Part shown: in pieces, positions 46,366-54,207 of the stretch
How the letters are laid out: each line of letters opens with the position of its first letter
Numbering within the stretch: position 1 is the stretch's first letter
Source: Aliidiomarina maris
GTDB lineage: Bacteria > Pseudomonadota > Gammaproteobacteria > Enterobacterales > Alteromonadaceae
DNA length: 64,000 nucleotides
Assembly: GCF_003987335.1 (NCBI RefSeq)
Contig: NZ_PIPK01000010.1
Span: 1 to 64,000 of the forward strand
Direction of reading: 5' to 3'
The notes under the pieces: generated by a model
Database searches by the model: none
The model's input: the letters and a program-made list of their open reading frames with translations, nothing else
Told to the model about the DNA's origin: nothing
Translations under genes and position numbers: made by a program

Positions 46366-48147
46366 CTAATTGCCCCCTAAGCGTCCACGTAATTGATCGC
46401 CTAAGCGATTGCGCAGCTGGTCCAATGCACTGTCGCGCAGATTATCCAGCTCCTCATCCAACAAGCTTTGTAGTTGGCCTTCACGATCTTGTGCCAAGCT
46501 ACGAAGCTGCTGGACCTGATCAAGTTGCGGTTGAATGTCCGCCATCGCCGCAGCGACTTGCGCCTCAAGCTGCGCTCGCACCTCGGTCAACTGCTCAGAG
46601 GCGTACTCTTGCATCACGCCACTCAAGGCACTGGATAACTGATTATCTAAGTCTGAACTGATATTCAGTCGCGGCGAGCCAACGCGCCCCGCCAACCCAA
46701 CGTCTAAGTCAAACGCTTGAATTTGGGTTAATGCGCTACCCAGTAGGCGCGCCCAGGTTCTGTCGCCTTCGGTCGCCATTTCGACATCTTGCAAATTCAC
46801 CCCAGCACCACCACTGAAGCGGCCTTCGCTAATGCGCACGTCACCACGGCTGTTAATCACCGCGCGGCTTAAGTCGACACGCAGGTTGGCCTGCTCAAGC
46901 AGACGCTGGGCGGTAAGTTCCGCGCCTTGCAATGACCATTGTTGCTGGCCATTGAATTCAATCGCTTCGTTGATAAAGAAGTTACCGTCTGCGCTAAAGC
47001 TATTCCAGTAAGGGGTTTGCGATACATTCAACACGTAGGTTGTCGGGCTACCAATACGTTCGTGTTGCCAGGTAATGTTGTCCCAGCGCACGCTTATATC
47101 GACCTCTCCCAAGGTCAGCGATGTATTAGCCAGACGAATTAAGAAGCTTGGCGCTGAACCGTCATCAAACTCAATAAAGCGACCTTCCCAACGTGAGGGC
47201 TCTTCTTCCGCTTCGCTTTGTAATAACGGTGCGACGAAATCGTAAGCAATTAACGCGTAATCTGTCCATTGTTGCACCTGCGGGCCAAACAGAATGCCAG
47301 CGATGTCGCTAATAGCGTCATTGTCGAGCTCAATTAAGCGTCTGACGCGGTCAAGGTCAGCGCCCGGTGCATCACGTAATTCACGCACCGACGTCTGAAT
47401 TTGATTGGCTGCATTTTCAACGCTTTGGGTGAAGGCTTGCACACGGTCACGGTCAGCGCGCATATCATCACGCAGCTCCGTCAATTGACGGCGTAGTTGC
47501 TCAAATTCTTCAATCGTACGCGGCCGTGCGTCGCGTAATGCGCGCATACGTGTTTCGTATTGGTCAATCACATCACTTGAAGGCAATTCGTCACGCCGAT
47601 TTTCAACGTCATTACGACTTTGGCGCACAGCACGCTCAGAACTATCAACTACCGCTGGAGTGCGAATTTCACTGCGTTCAAGAAGTTCATCTAAGTCAGG
47701 AAAATCAAAGCCCAACTCTGCAAAGCGCTCACCCCAAGTACGTGTGTCGCCTTCCGCTTCACGCTCAGCAATATAGTCGGCACGTACACGCCCAGGACGC
47801 GCACGCTCCACACCCATGGCAATACCAGTGGCGCTGAGCTCGTCAATATACACGCGGCCTATCATCGCTTGTAAAACTTCGACGCCAAAGCTGACCCGCT
47901 GGGCTTGAAAGCGATTTAATTCCGGTGTTTCCGGGTCGGTAAATTCAATATTTTGTAGCTCAACTGCAAACGGAGACCATTGCAAGCTAAGTCGCTCAAT
48001 GTTGACTTCGGCACCATTTACGCGGGTTAACCCCGTAGTCAAACCAAAGCGCAATGCAGGGGCAGCAAAAAAATAGACCAACGCAATCAGCGCAGCAAAG
48101 AAGCCTATGAATGCCAACATGCCGTGCCAGCGGATATACTTATTCAT
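46366..48147 (-). CDS. TIGR03545 family envelope protein
   Basis: 593 aa. One N-terminal membrane segment (LAFIGFFAALIALVYFFAAP) is followed by a beta-rich AsmA-like start (VNGAEVNIERLSLQWSPFAV), a Glu/Arg-rich coiled-coil part (about residues 175-275) and another beta-rich part (about 330-500) ending in a second helical tail. This matches family TIGR03545, always found next to TIGR03546. The function is unknown; AsmA-like proteins often bridge membranes for lipid transfer, which is only a guess here. Confidence 0.8.
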   Translation of the reverse strand: MNKYIRWHGMLAFIGFFAALIALVYFFAAPALRFGLTTGLTRVNGAEVNIERLSLQWSPFAVELQNIEFTDPETPELNRFQAQRVSFGVEVLQAMIGRVYIDELSATGIAMGVERARPGRVRADYIAEREAEGDTRTWGERFAELGFDFPDLDELLERSEIRTPAVVDSSERAVRQSRNDVENRRDELPSSDVIDQYETRMRALRDARPRTIEEFEQLRRQLTELRDDMRADRDRVQAFTQSVENAANQIQTSVRELRDAPGADLDRVRRLIELDNDAISDIAGILFGPQVQQWTDYALIAYDFVAPLLQSEAEEEPSRWEGRFIEFDDGSAPSFLIRLANTSLTLGEVDISVRWDNITWQHERIGSPTTYVLNVSQTPYWNSFSADGNFFINEAIEFNGQQQWSLQGAELTAQRLLEQANLRVDLSRAVINSRGDVRISEGRFSGGAGVNLQDVEMATEGDRTWARLLGSALTQIQAFDLDVGLAGRVGSPRLNISSDLDNQLSSALSGVMQEYASEQLTEVRAQLEAQVAAAMADIQPQLDQVQQLRSLAQDREGQLQSLLDEELDNLRDSALDQLRNRLGDQLRGRLGGN

Positions 48148-48668
48148 ACTGAACCTCCGCGTAAGCTACTTAGACGCTCGTAGATGCCCCAGAATTTAGA
48201 GCCGCGTAACGCTTGCACAATTTTCAGCTTAATAAACCAAGCTTTAACCCGCGCACGATAGTTCACCACCAAGTAGTAGCTGATAAACAACCAAAGGGGC
48301 GCAAATAAAAGCGCGAAAGTAAGCGAGCCTAAGGTGATGGTATGGTTAAATTGCGCCAAGCGTGCCCATGGTTGGTCGTATAATGAGGTCCACAACCCTT
48401 GCAGAGCCTGCGCCTGCAACAAGCTTTCGCCGATATAGTCAGCGATTGGATCGAACAGGTAGGCAACCCCCGAGAAAAACAACCATGCGATTAAAAACCC
48501 GCTGAAGTTAATTCTCAGTGACATAGCTAAGAAGATAATTATCAGATTATGCAGGCTTAACAACGGTGTCAGCCCCATGATCATCCCTAATACGAACCCC
48601 CATGCAATGGCCCAAGGCCCCGCCTCTGAGTTCAACGCTTTCAACAAGCGCGCCAACATGCCTAACAT
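48144..48668 (-). CDS. TIGR03546 family membrane protein
   Basis: 174 aa, about four membrane segments. It begins LARLLKALNSEAGPWAIAWGF and VLGMIMGLTPLLSLHNLIII, which is the DUF2062-like pattern of TIGR03546. AAAGGAG precedes the ATG by 5 bp. It overlaps the TIGR03545 gene by four bases, so both proteins probably act together in the inner membrane. Confidence 0.8.
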   Translation of the reverse strand: MLGMLARLLKALNSEAGPWAIAWGFVLGMIMGLTPLLSLHNLIIIFLAMSLRINFSGFLIAWLFFSGVAYLFDPIADYIGESLLQAQALQGLWTSLYDQPWARLAQFNHTITLGSLTFALLFAPLWLFISYYLVVNYRARVKAWFIKLKIVQALRGSKFWGIYERLSSLRGGSV

Positions 48669-48860
48669 ATCGACTCCTTTTAAGTGTTCAAACTAGCGTG
48701 TGCAAGCAAGCCTGTGCAAACAAGGGGTTAAGCCCCAAGTTTTAAGGGCCACAAGTTTTAAGCTTAAGAACGTCAACGCCCACTTGGTCGCTGATTATTA
48801 TGTATTATGGCTCGTGTAACACCTTTTTTGCATATTTTTTGCTAACCACCTCGCTAGCCT

Positions 48861-49946
48861 TTATCGCGCCGCGCCTTGCTCTTTAGCCAATATTGCAGTT
48901 TGCACAGCTTGCGCTTGGTCGCCCGGCACCCAGCCATGTAAATTGTCATTCACGAGCTGAGCCATCATATCAATGTGCGCAGCATCGGCGTTCAGACATT
49001 CGATATATTGGTAAGTTTCACCACCTGCATGCTCAAAGTATTCACGGTTTTCTTCGCCAATTTCCTCAATGGTTTCAAGACAGTCAGAGGAGAAACCTGG
49101 GCATACCATTTGTACCGATTTGACCCCCTGTGCGGGCAGGCTTTTCAAGGTTTCGTCGGTGTAAGGCTTTAACCATTCTTCACGTCCAAAGCGCGACTGG
49201 AACGTCGTCATATAGTCGTCCTTACCAAGGCCTAAATACTCCGCCACCAAACGCGTAGTTTTATAACACTCGCAGTGGTATGGGTCGCCCTGAAGTAAGT
49301 AACGTTTAGGTACGCCATGGTAAGAGAAAATCAGCTTGTCGCAGCGGCCGTGTTTTTCCCAATGCGCCTTAATTTTATCGCCGACGGCTTGGATATACGC
49401 TGGATAATCGTGGTAGTGACTGATAAACCGCAGGTCCGGTAACCAACGGCGCTGAGTGAAGTCGGCGGCGAGGTTATCAAACGTCGAGCCGGTAGTGGAG
49501 CCTGAATACTGTGGGTAGAGCGGCAGCACCAATAGTTGGCGTACGCCCGCTGCGCTTAGTTTTTCAATCGCAGACTCAATGGATGGTTGGCCATAACGCA
49601 TGGCAAAGGCGACTTCGATACCGTCTCCATACTGTTGCGCTAATTGTGTGGCAAGTGCGTCGCGTTGCGCTTGGGTGTGGAACATCAGCGGCGAACCCTG
49701 ATCAGTCCATACTGTTTGGTAGGCCTTTGCAGAGCGCGCAGGGCGAATGCGCAGAATAATCCCATGCAGAATCACCTTCCACAGTAAACGTGGAAACTCT
49801 ACCACCCTAGGGTCTGACAGAAATTGCGCTAAATAAGTACGCAAAGCCTTTGGCGTCGGGGCTTCTGGCGTACCTAAGTTAGTGATCAACACACCAATCT
49901 TGGCGCGCTCGCCATGGTTGAAATCAGACCGCCCTTGATACTTCAT
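48861..49946 (-). CDS. hemH: Ferrochelatase
   Basis: 361 aa. Inserts ferrous iron into protoporphyrin IX, the last step of protoheme synthesis. Conserved are VLITNLGTPEAPTPKALRTYL, PLYPQYSGSTTGS, the catalytic His region LIFSYHGVPKRYLLQGDPYH, and the catalytic Glu region CPGFSSDCLETIEEIGEEN. It is a single gene; the 48669-48860 gap to the next operon holds a GGGGTTAAGCCCC hairpin and a repeated CAAGTTTTAAG but no gene. Confidence 0.96.
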   Translation of the reverse strand: MKYQGRSDFNHGERAKIGVLITNLGTPEAPTPKALRTYLAQFLSDPRVVEFPRLLWKVILHGIILRIRPARSAKAYQTVWTDQGSPLMFHTQAQRDALATQLAQQYGDGIEVAFAMRYGQPSIESAIEKLSAAGVRQLLVLPLYPQYSGSTTGSTFDNLAADFTQRRWLPDLRFISHYHDYPAYIQAVGDKIKAHWEKHGRCDKLIFSYHGVPKRYLLQGDPYHCECYKTTRLVAEYLGLGKDDYMTTFQSRFGREEWLKPYTDETLKSLPAQGVKSVQMVCPGFSSDCLETIEEIGEENREYFEHAGGETYQYIECLNADAAHIDMMAQLVNDNLHGWVPGDQAQAVQTAILAKEQGAAR

Positions 49947-50262
49947 TATTCAGTTTTCCTTTGCCAAAATTTGAGTCATTATAAGCATGTTACGGGGTGA
50001 TACACACGCTCACCTTGGTGGCTTGTGCGCCGTTAGCGCCTGTTTCATGTGAGCACTGCGTGCTGGCACAGTGAACCCTACACTGTTAAACCTTAGATTA
50101 CGCTGATGAGCTACGTAAATTAAGTACTTAAGGTTCAAATAAAGCGATTGCTCGCAACGATTAAACACTCTCTGGTGCCTCACCCTAAGGTGAAAGATGT
50201 AAGCATGGCGCCAGAATCAACTATATTTAGGCAAATGCTTAGCGGCTATGCCTTGGAGACCC
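49947..50262. other. Intergenic region between divergent hemH and the RimK-like gene
   Basis: No gene seen. It contains the 12-bp palindrome TTAAGTACTTAA (50120-50131) and a small hairpin TCACC-CTAA-GGTGA (50180-50193), either of which may belong to regulation of the RimK-like gene. No clear -35/-10 pair stands out. Confidence 0.5.
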
Positions 50263-51720
50263 ATGCGTAATACAGCGTTAATTATTGTCGATGACATTTC
50301 TGACTGGCAACCCTACTTACCTAGCCAAGCGGTGATGAGTGCTGCCGAGTATATGCAGCAAGCAGGCGCACGCCACCGCGGCACCATTATTAATTTATGT
50401 GCCGACTTAAGTTATTTATCCACTGGCTACTATGTGAGTTTGCTGGCTGAAGCGCGTGGACAACGCTCTCTGCCATCCGCCGGGGTTATGAACGACCTAG
50501 CGAATTTACGCCATTACCAACTGTTTTTGCGTGACATGAACCGTCAGTTGAATAAATTTGTGACGGACCCAAGCCAGCAGAAAGTCAGCATTTTGGTGTG
50601 TTTTGGGCAAAGTGAGTCCGCTGAGCTGACCTTACTTGCGCGGCAATTGTTTGAGGCCTACCCGTGCCCGACATTGAAGGCAACGTTTGTTCGGCATGGT
50701 CAAGGCTGGACTATTGAAGGCTTAACCAACCAGCCAATTAACGAACTAGACGACGACGAGCAGACCCTATTTGCCAATGCCTTGGACAGTTTTAACAAAC
50801 GCGTATGGCGTAAGGCGCGGGCACGCAAAGAATACCGCTATGATTTAGCCATTTTGCACGATCCGAACGAGCATATTCCAACCAGTGACAAAAAGGCATT
50901 GCAGAAGTTTATTCAAGCAGCGCGTTATAACGACATGGACGCTGAGCTAATTACTGCGGACGATTACAGCCGTTTACTCGAATTCGATGCGCTATTCATT
51001 CGCGAAACCACGCGGATTAACCACCACACCTATCGCTTTGCCAAAAAAGCACAAGCCAATGGCTTGGTGGTCATTGACTCGCCAGAAGCGATTCTTAAAT
51101 GTGCCAACAAAGTTTTCTTGCATGAACTGCTTGAGAAAAACAAAGTGCCGATGCCGCGCTCTGAACTACTTATCGATACCGCTACAATCGACTATGCGGC
51201 TATCGGCGAACGCTTAGGTTACCCTGTGGTGCTGAAGATTCCAGACGGTTCCTTCTCGATCGGAGTTGAAAAGGCTTCCAACGAAGAAGAGCTGCGTGCC
51301 ACCGCTGAGCGTCTATTTGCGAAGTCGACGATTTTGCTCGCCCAGGAATTCATGCGTACCGACTTTGACTGGCGTATTGGCGTGCTGAATAACCGCGCGG
51401 TCTATGCGTGCAAATACTATATGGCGCGCAACCACTGGCAGATATATAACCATGCTGAAACCGTGCGTAACCGCAGTGGCGACTTTGAATGCATGGGTGT
51501 GCACCAGGTGCCTAAAGAAGTCATTAAAGTGGCGCTCCAAGCGACTCGCTTAATTGGTGACGGCCTGTATGGTGTGGATATGAAAGAAACGCCCCGTGGC
51601 CCGGTTATCATTGAAGTCAATGACAACCCGTCTATCGACAACGGCGTGGAAGATTTGCATTTAAGTGACGAATTGTATCGCATCATTATGGCGGATTTCG
51701 TGCGCCGTCTTGAGCACTGA
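50263..51720 (+). CDS. RimK-like ATP-grasp ligase with N-terminal RLAN domain
   Basis: 485 aa from the ATG at 50263, supported by GGAG 5 bp upstream. The N-terminal half (about residues 1-190) matches the RimK-like ATP-grasp N-terminal domain. The C-terminal ATP-grasp domain shows LEKNKVPMPRSELLID, GYPVVLKIPDGSFSIGVEK, the ATP-binding LLAQEFM, and the metal site GPVIIEVNDNPSIDNG. ATP-grasp ligases of this type join amino acids to carboxylates, often peptides. A GNAT gene follows 20 bp later, a recurrent pairing. The substrate is unknown. Confidence 0.82.
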   Translation: MRNTALIIVDDISDWQPYLPSQAVMSAAEYMQQAGARHRGTIINLCADLSYLSTGYYVSLLAEARGQRSLPSAGVMNDLANLRHYQLFLRDMNRQLNKFVTDPSQQKVSILVCFGQSESAELTLLARQLFEAYPCPTLKATFVRHGQGWTIEGLTNQPINELDDDEQTLFANALDSFNKRVWRKARARKEYRYDLAILHDPNEHIPTSDKKALQKFIQAARYNDMDAELITADDYSRLLEFDALFIRETTRINHHTYRFAKKAQANGLVVIDSPEAILKCANKVFLHELLEKNKVPMPRSELLIDTATIDYAAIGERLGYPVVLKIPDGSFSIGVEKASNEEELRATAERLFAKSTILLAQEFMRTDFDWRIGVLNNRAVYACKYYMARNHWQIYNHAETVRNRSGDFECMGVHQVPKEVIKVALQATRLIGDGLYGVDMKETPRGPVIIEVNDNPSIDNGVEDLHLSDELYRIIMADFVRRLEH

Positions 51721-51740
51721 CCTATGCAGAGCAACCACCA

Positions 51741-52214
51741 ATGACGCCCGCTTGGCATATTCGCGAGGGGCAAACAGCAGACTTAGATCGCCTGTGTGAA
51801 CTTGAGCAGGCGAGCTTTAGTTATGACCAAATTGGTCGTCGCAGTTTTAGACATTTACTGTTAAGCCCGACGGCTCGGGTGTTCGTGGTTGAACAACCGG
51901 GCACGGCGCCAGCATTGCTGGCTTACGCCATTGTGTTAACCCGAAAAAATAGCCGCTATTGGCGGCTTTATTCCATGGCAACCAGCAGTGCAGCGCGTGG
52001 CCAAGGTATCGGTAAGCATTTACTTAACCATATTCTTGAAACCGCGCAGCACAGTGTTGACGGCAGCGCTGGCGGCATGCGCCTTGAGGTTAAATGCAGT
52101 AATACGGCGGGTTTGGGCTTGTATCGCCAGCTCGGTTTTGAAATCACCGATATACTACCCGCCTACTATTCAGACGATAGCGACGGCTACCGCATGCAGT
52201 TGACCTTCGCTTAA
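51741..52214 (+). CDS. GNAT family N-acetyltransferase, RimI-like
   Basis: 157 aa. The GNAT fold is complete, with the acetyl-CoA loop AARGQGIGKHLLNHIL, LEVKCSNTAGLGLYRQLGFEI and the C-terminal strand. The pattern is like RimI-type N-terminal acetyltransferases. It is probably co-transcribed with the RimK-like ligase 20 bp upstream, so the two enzymes may modify the same small molecule or peptide. Related loci often carry a C39-type peptidase fused to the GNAT; none is present here. Confidence 0.82.
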   Translation: MTPAWHIREGQTADLDRLCELEQASFSYDQIGRRSFRHLLLSPTARVFVVEQPGTAPALLAYAIVLTRKNSRYWRLYSMATSSAARGQGIGKHLLNHILETAQHSVDGSAGGMRLEVKCSNTAGLGLYRQLGFEITDILPAYYSDDSDGYRMQLTFA

Positions 52215-52420
52215 GCCGTAAGCGTTTGCTCGGCGCCGTTGCTTGCCTCGGTTTGCACACTAAACCCAGTCGCCAGCAGCGGCGCTACGTCGCTTAGAAG
52301 TGCTGTCCGCGAAGAGCTACTTTCTCCCACATCCATCACAAATGCCCGGTCGATTTTGAGCTCAGTAAACGGCAAGCGCTTGGCGCGCGACAACGACGAA
52401 TAAGAAATATACGAGGCTTT
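52211..52420 (-). pseudogene. Decayed fragment of an EAL-domain (c-di-GMP phosphodiesterase) gene
   Basis: The frame reads YSSLSRAKRLPFTELKIDRA and continues FVMDV, the conserved late part of EAL domains (compare GYSSLSYLKRLP then ELKIDRSFV). A degenerate match to the AEGVET region follows (VQTEASNGAEQ). The upstream EAL motif and the rest of the domain are absent, a stop lies at 52421-52423, and no ATG is available. This is a leftover of a signalling gene, convergent with and slightly overlapping the GNAT gene. Confidence 0.75.
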
Positions 52421-52516
52421 CTAACAACCGATTTACAAATAACAAAGATTTAATGTCTGTGTTTTTATTTAACTTAAATCAATTAGTCAGCGTGTTACAT
52501 CGTTTATATAAGCTAG

Positions 52517-53587
52517 TTAATTACGATAGTCTCGGGTTACTTTCACCACTTTATGCGCACTGGCTTGATAGTCGCGCATTAACGCATCAATCGGCTTCGG
52601 TTGTGGGTCAAGGCCGCGCTGTTGCAAGTAATCAGGATTGTAGAGCTTAGAGCTCGAACGCTCGCCTGCGTCACAGGCAAAGGTAACAATACGCTGGCCT
52701 GCTGGGCGCTGTAACGCGGCAAAAAACGCCGCAGCCACATTCAATGCAGAGCTACTGCCAAGCACAATCCCGTCTTCACGGCGCACATAGTCAGCAATCG
52801 CAATTAAGTCACTATCGGGTAGGTTCACTGCATAGTCTATCTGCGCTTGGCGAAAATTCTCCACCCGGCGCATAATCCCAATGCCTTCGGTCATTGAACT
52901 GCCCTGCGACTTATACTCGCCGCTGCGCAAAAACTCTAAACTGCCTGAGCCGTCTGGATCCGCGAGCCATACTTCGGTCGCCGCATTTTGCTCTTTCAAG
53001 TAACGAGAATTGCCTGCAATCGTGCCACCAGTGCCGGATACGGAGACCAATATATCGACTTGGCCATCAAGCTGCTGATAGATCTCAGGGCCGGTATGTG
53101 AATAGTGCGCACGCATATTGCTGGTGTTCTCGAACTGGTTGGCCCACCAGTAATCTGGGTTTTCTTCCGCCATGCGCCGTGCGGTGTGGTAAAAATGGGC
53201 GGGATTTTTGAACGGCACAGGGTCGACTGCATGTAACGTGGCACCATGCAAACCGATCATGCGAGTTTTCTCCACAGTTTGATCATTCGGCATCACCACT
53301 AATAGGTTCAAACCATATGCTTTGGCCACCACCGCCAGCCCGATACCTGTGTTACCTGCAGTGCCCTCGACAATGGTCATTCCGGGGCGCAATGCACCGC
53401 TCGCTAGGGCATCATCGACCATTTGCTTGGCTGCCCGGTCTTTGATCGATCCACCCGGATTTTGAAATTCACACTTTAAAAAAATGTCACTTTTGCAAAG
53501 CGCTGACAGCGAACGAATTTTTAGCATATCGGTGCGCCCTATCATCTGTGCCTGATGCTCGAATCGCGTCAATTTTTGCATGGTCAA
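52517..53587 (-). CDS. Cysteine synthase/cystathionine beta-synthase family PLP enzyme
   Basis: 356 aa, longer than CysK of E. coli. PLP Lys lies in FQNPGGSIKDRAAKQM; the substrate loop reads EGTAGNTGIGLA (most CysK have TSGNTG); the phosphate loop is SVSGTGGTIAG; and IVTFACDAGERSSSKLYN closes the fold. The likely reaction is sulfide plus O-acetylserine to cysteine, but a beta-synthase role is possible. No cys regulon gene lies beside it, so I give no symbol. Confidence 0.85.
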   Translation of the reverse strand: MTMQKLTRFEHQAQMIGRTDMLKIRSLSALCKSDIFLKCEFQNPGGSIKDRAAKQMVDDALASGALRPGMTIVEGTAGNTGIGLAVVAKAYGLNLLVVMPNDQTVEKTRMIGLHGATLHAVDPVPFKNPAHFYHTARRMAEENPDYWWANQFENTSNMRAHYSHTGPEIYQQLDGQVDILVSVSGTGGTIAGNSRYLKEQNAATEVWLADPDGSGSLEFLRSGEYKSQGSSMTEGIGIMRRVENFRQAQIDYAVNLPDSDLIAIADYVRREDGIVLGSSSALNVAAAFFAALQRPAGQRIVTFACDAGERSSSKLYNPDYLQQRGLDPQPKPIDALMRDYQASAHKVVKVTRDYRN

Positions 53588-53767
53588 TCCTCTTTATTGG
53601 TAGTGTGGGCTTAGCTGGAAATAGCGTTCATACTGACATAAGTCATTAAAGCGCGGCTAGCTAAATTCGTTTAAGGTGCGGTTTTCGCAACGAAATATTC
53701 GTTTTTATTGATTTATTGCCGCGCTTATATAAGTATTTTTTTGTGGTTTAACTTTGTTCAATTTAAT

Positions 53768-53942
53768 TTGACGGTTTGCAACAGGGGTGTATACTCAGAG
53801 TTGCTTGAATACCAGCTCGAATTTAACAACACGTACGACCTCCCTTCGGAAGATTCTCGTCCTGTTTAAATAAGTCCTAGCTGCTTCCAGCATAATCAGC
53901 CGCAAGGCTATTAAATTTTTATGTTTAAAATCAGGATAAGTT
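53768..53942 (+). promoter_or_regulatory. Promoter and long 5' leader of the cold-shock gene
   Basis: TTGACG (53768-53773) and TATACT (53790-53795) with a 16-bp spacer form a good sigma-70 promoter. The transcript would have a leader of about 140 nt, close to the 159-nt leader of E. coli cspA, and includes ACACGTACGACCTCC, which resembles the cold-box region. Such leaders fold differently in the cold and expose the start site. The 53588-53767 part before it is AT-rich and has no gene. Confidence 0.65.
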
Positions 53943-54152
53943 ATGTCTGACGTAATTACTGGCACTGTTAAGTGGTTCAACGAGTCAAAAGGCTTTGGTT
54001 TCTTAGAGCGCGAAGGCGGTCCAGACGTGTTTGTACACTTCAGCGCAATCAATGCAAACGGTTTCCGTTCATTGGCTGAAGGACAAAAAGTTTCTTTCAC
54101 AGTGACTCAAGGTCAAAAAGGCCCACAAGCTGAGAACGTAACTGTTGTTTAA
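53943..54152 (+). CDS. Cold-shock protein, CspA family
   Basis: 69 aa, a single OB-fold cold-shock domain. The RNA-binding motifs RNP1 (KGFGFLERE) and RNP2 (VFVHFSAI) are both present, after [11 protein letters not shown]. CspA-type proteins melt RNA structure and act as RNA chaperones. The long leader suggests cold control. A strong bidirectional terminator follows. Confidence 0.95.
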   Translation: MSDVITGTVKWFNESKGFGFLEREGGPDVFVHFSAINANGFRSLAEGQKVSFTVTQGQKGPQAENVTVV

Positions 54153-54173
54153 GCAGTTTTCGAATTGACGAAG

Positions 54174-54201
54174 AAAAAGGTCGGCATATGCCGACCTTTT
54201 T
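54174..54201. terminator. Bidirectional terminator between the csp gene and the channel gene
   Basis: A perfect 28-bp palindrome with AAAAAGGTCGGC on one side and GCCGACCTTTTT on the other, so T-runs follow on both strands. It serves the cold-shock gene (plus strand) and the convergent CASTOR/POLLUX-like gene (minus strand). Confidence 0.9.
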
Positions 54202-54207
54202 TTATGC

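Noticed and set aside
46360-46378. AGGGGGC/GCCCCCT hairpin as a terminator between the TRIC-like gene and the TIGR03545 gene
   Set aside because: No T-run follows on either strand, and the stem overlaps the TIGR03545 stop codon, so I do not call it a terminator.
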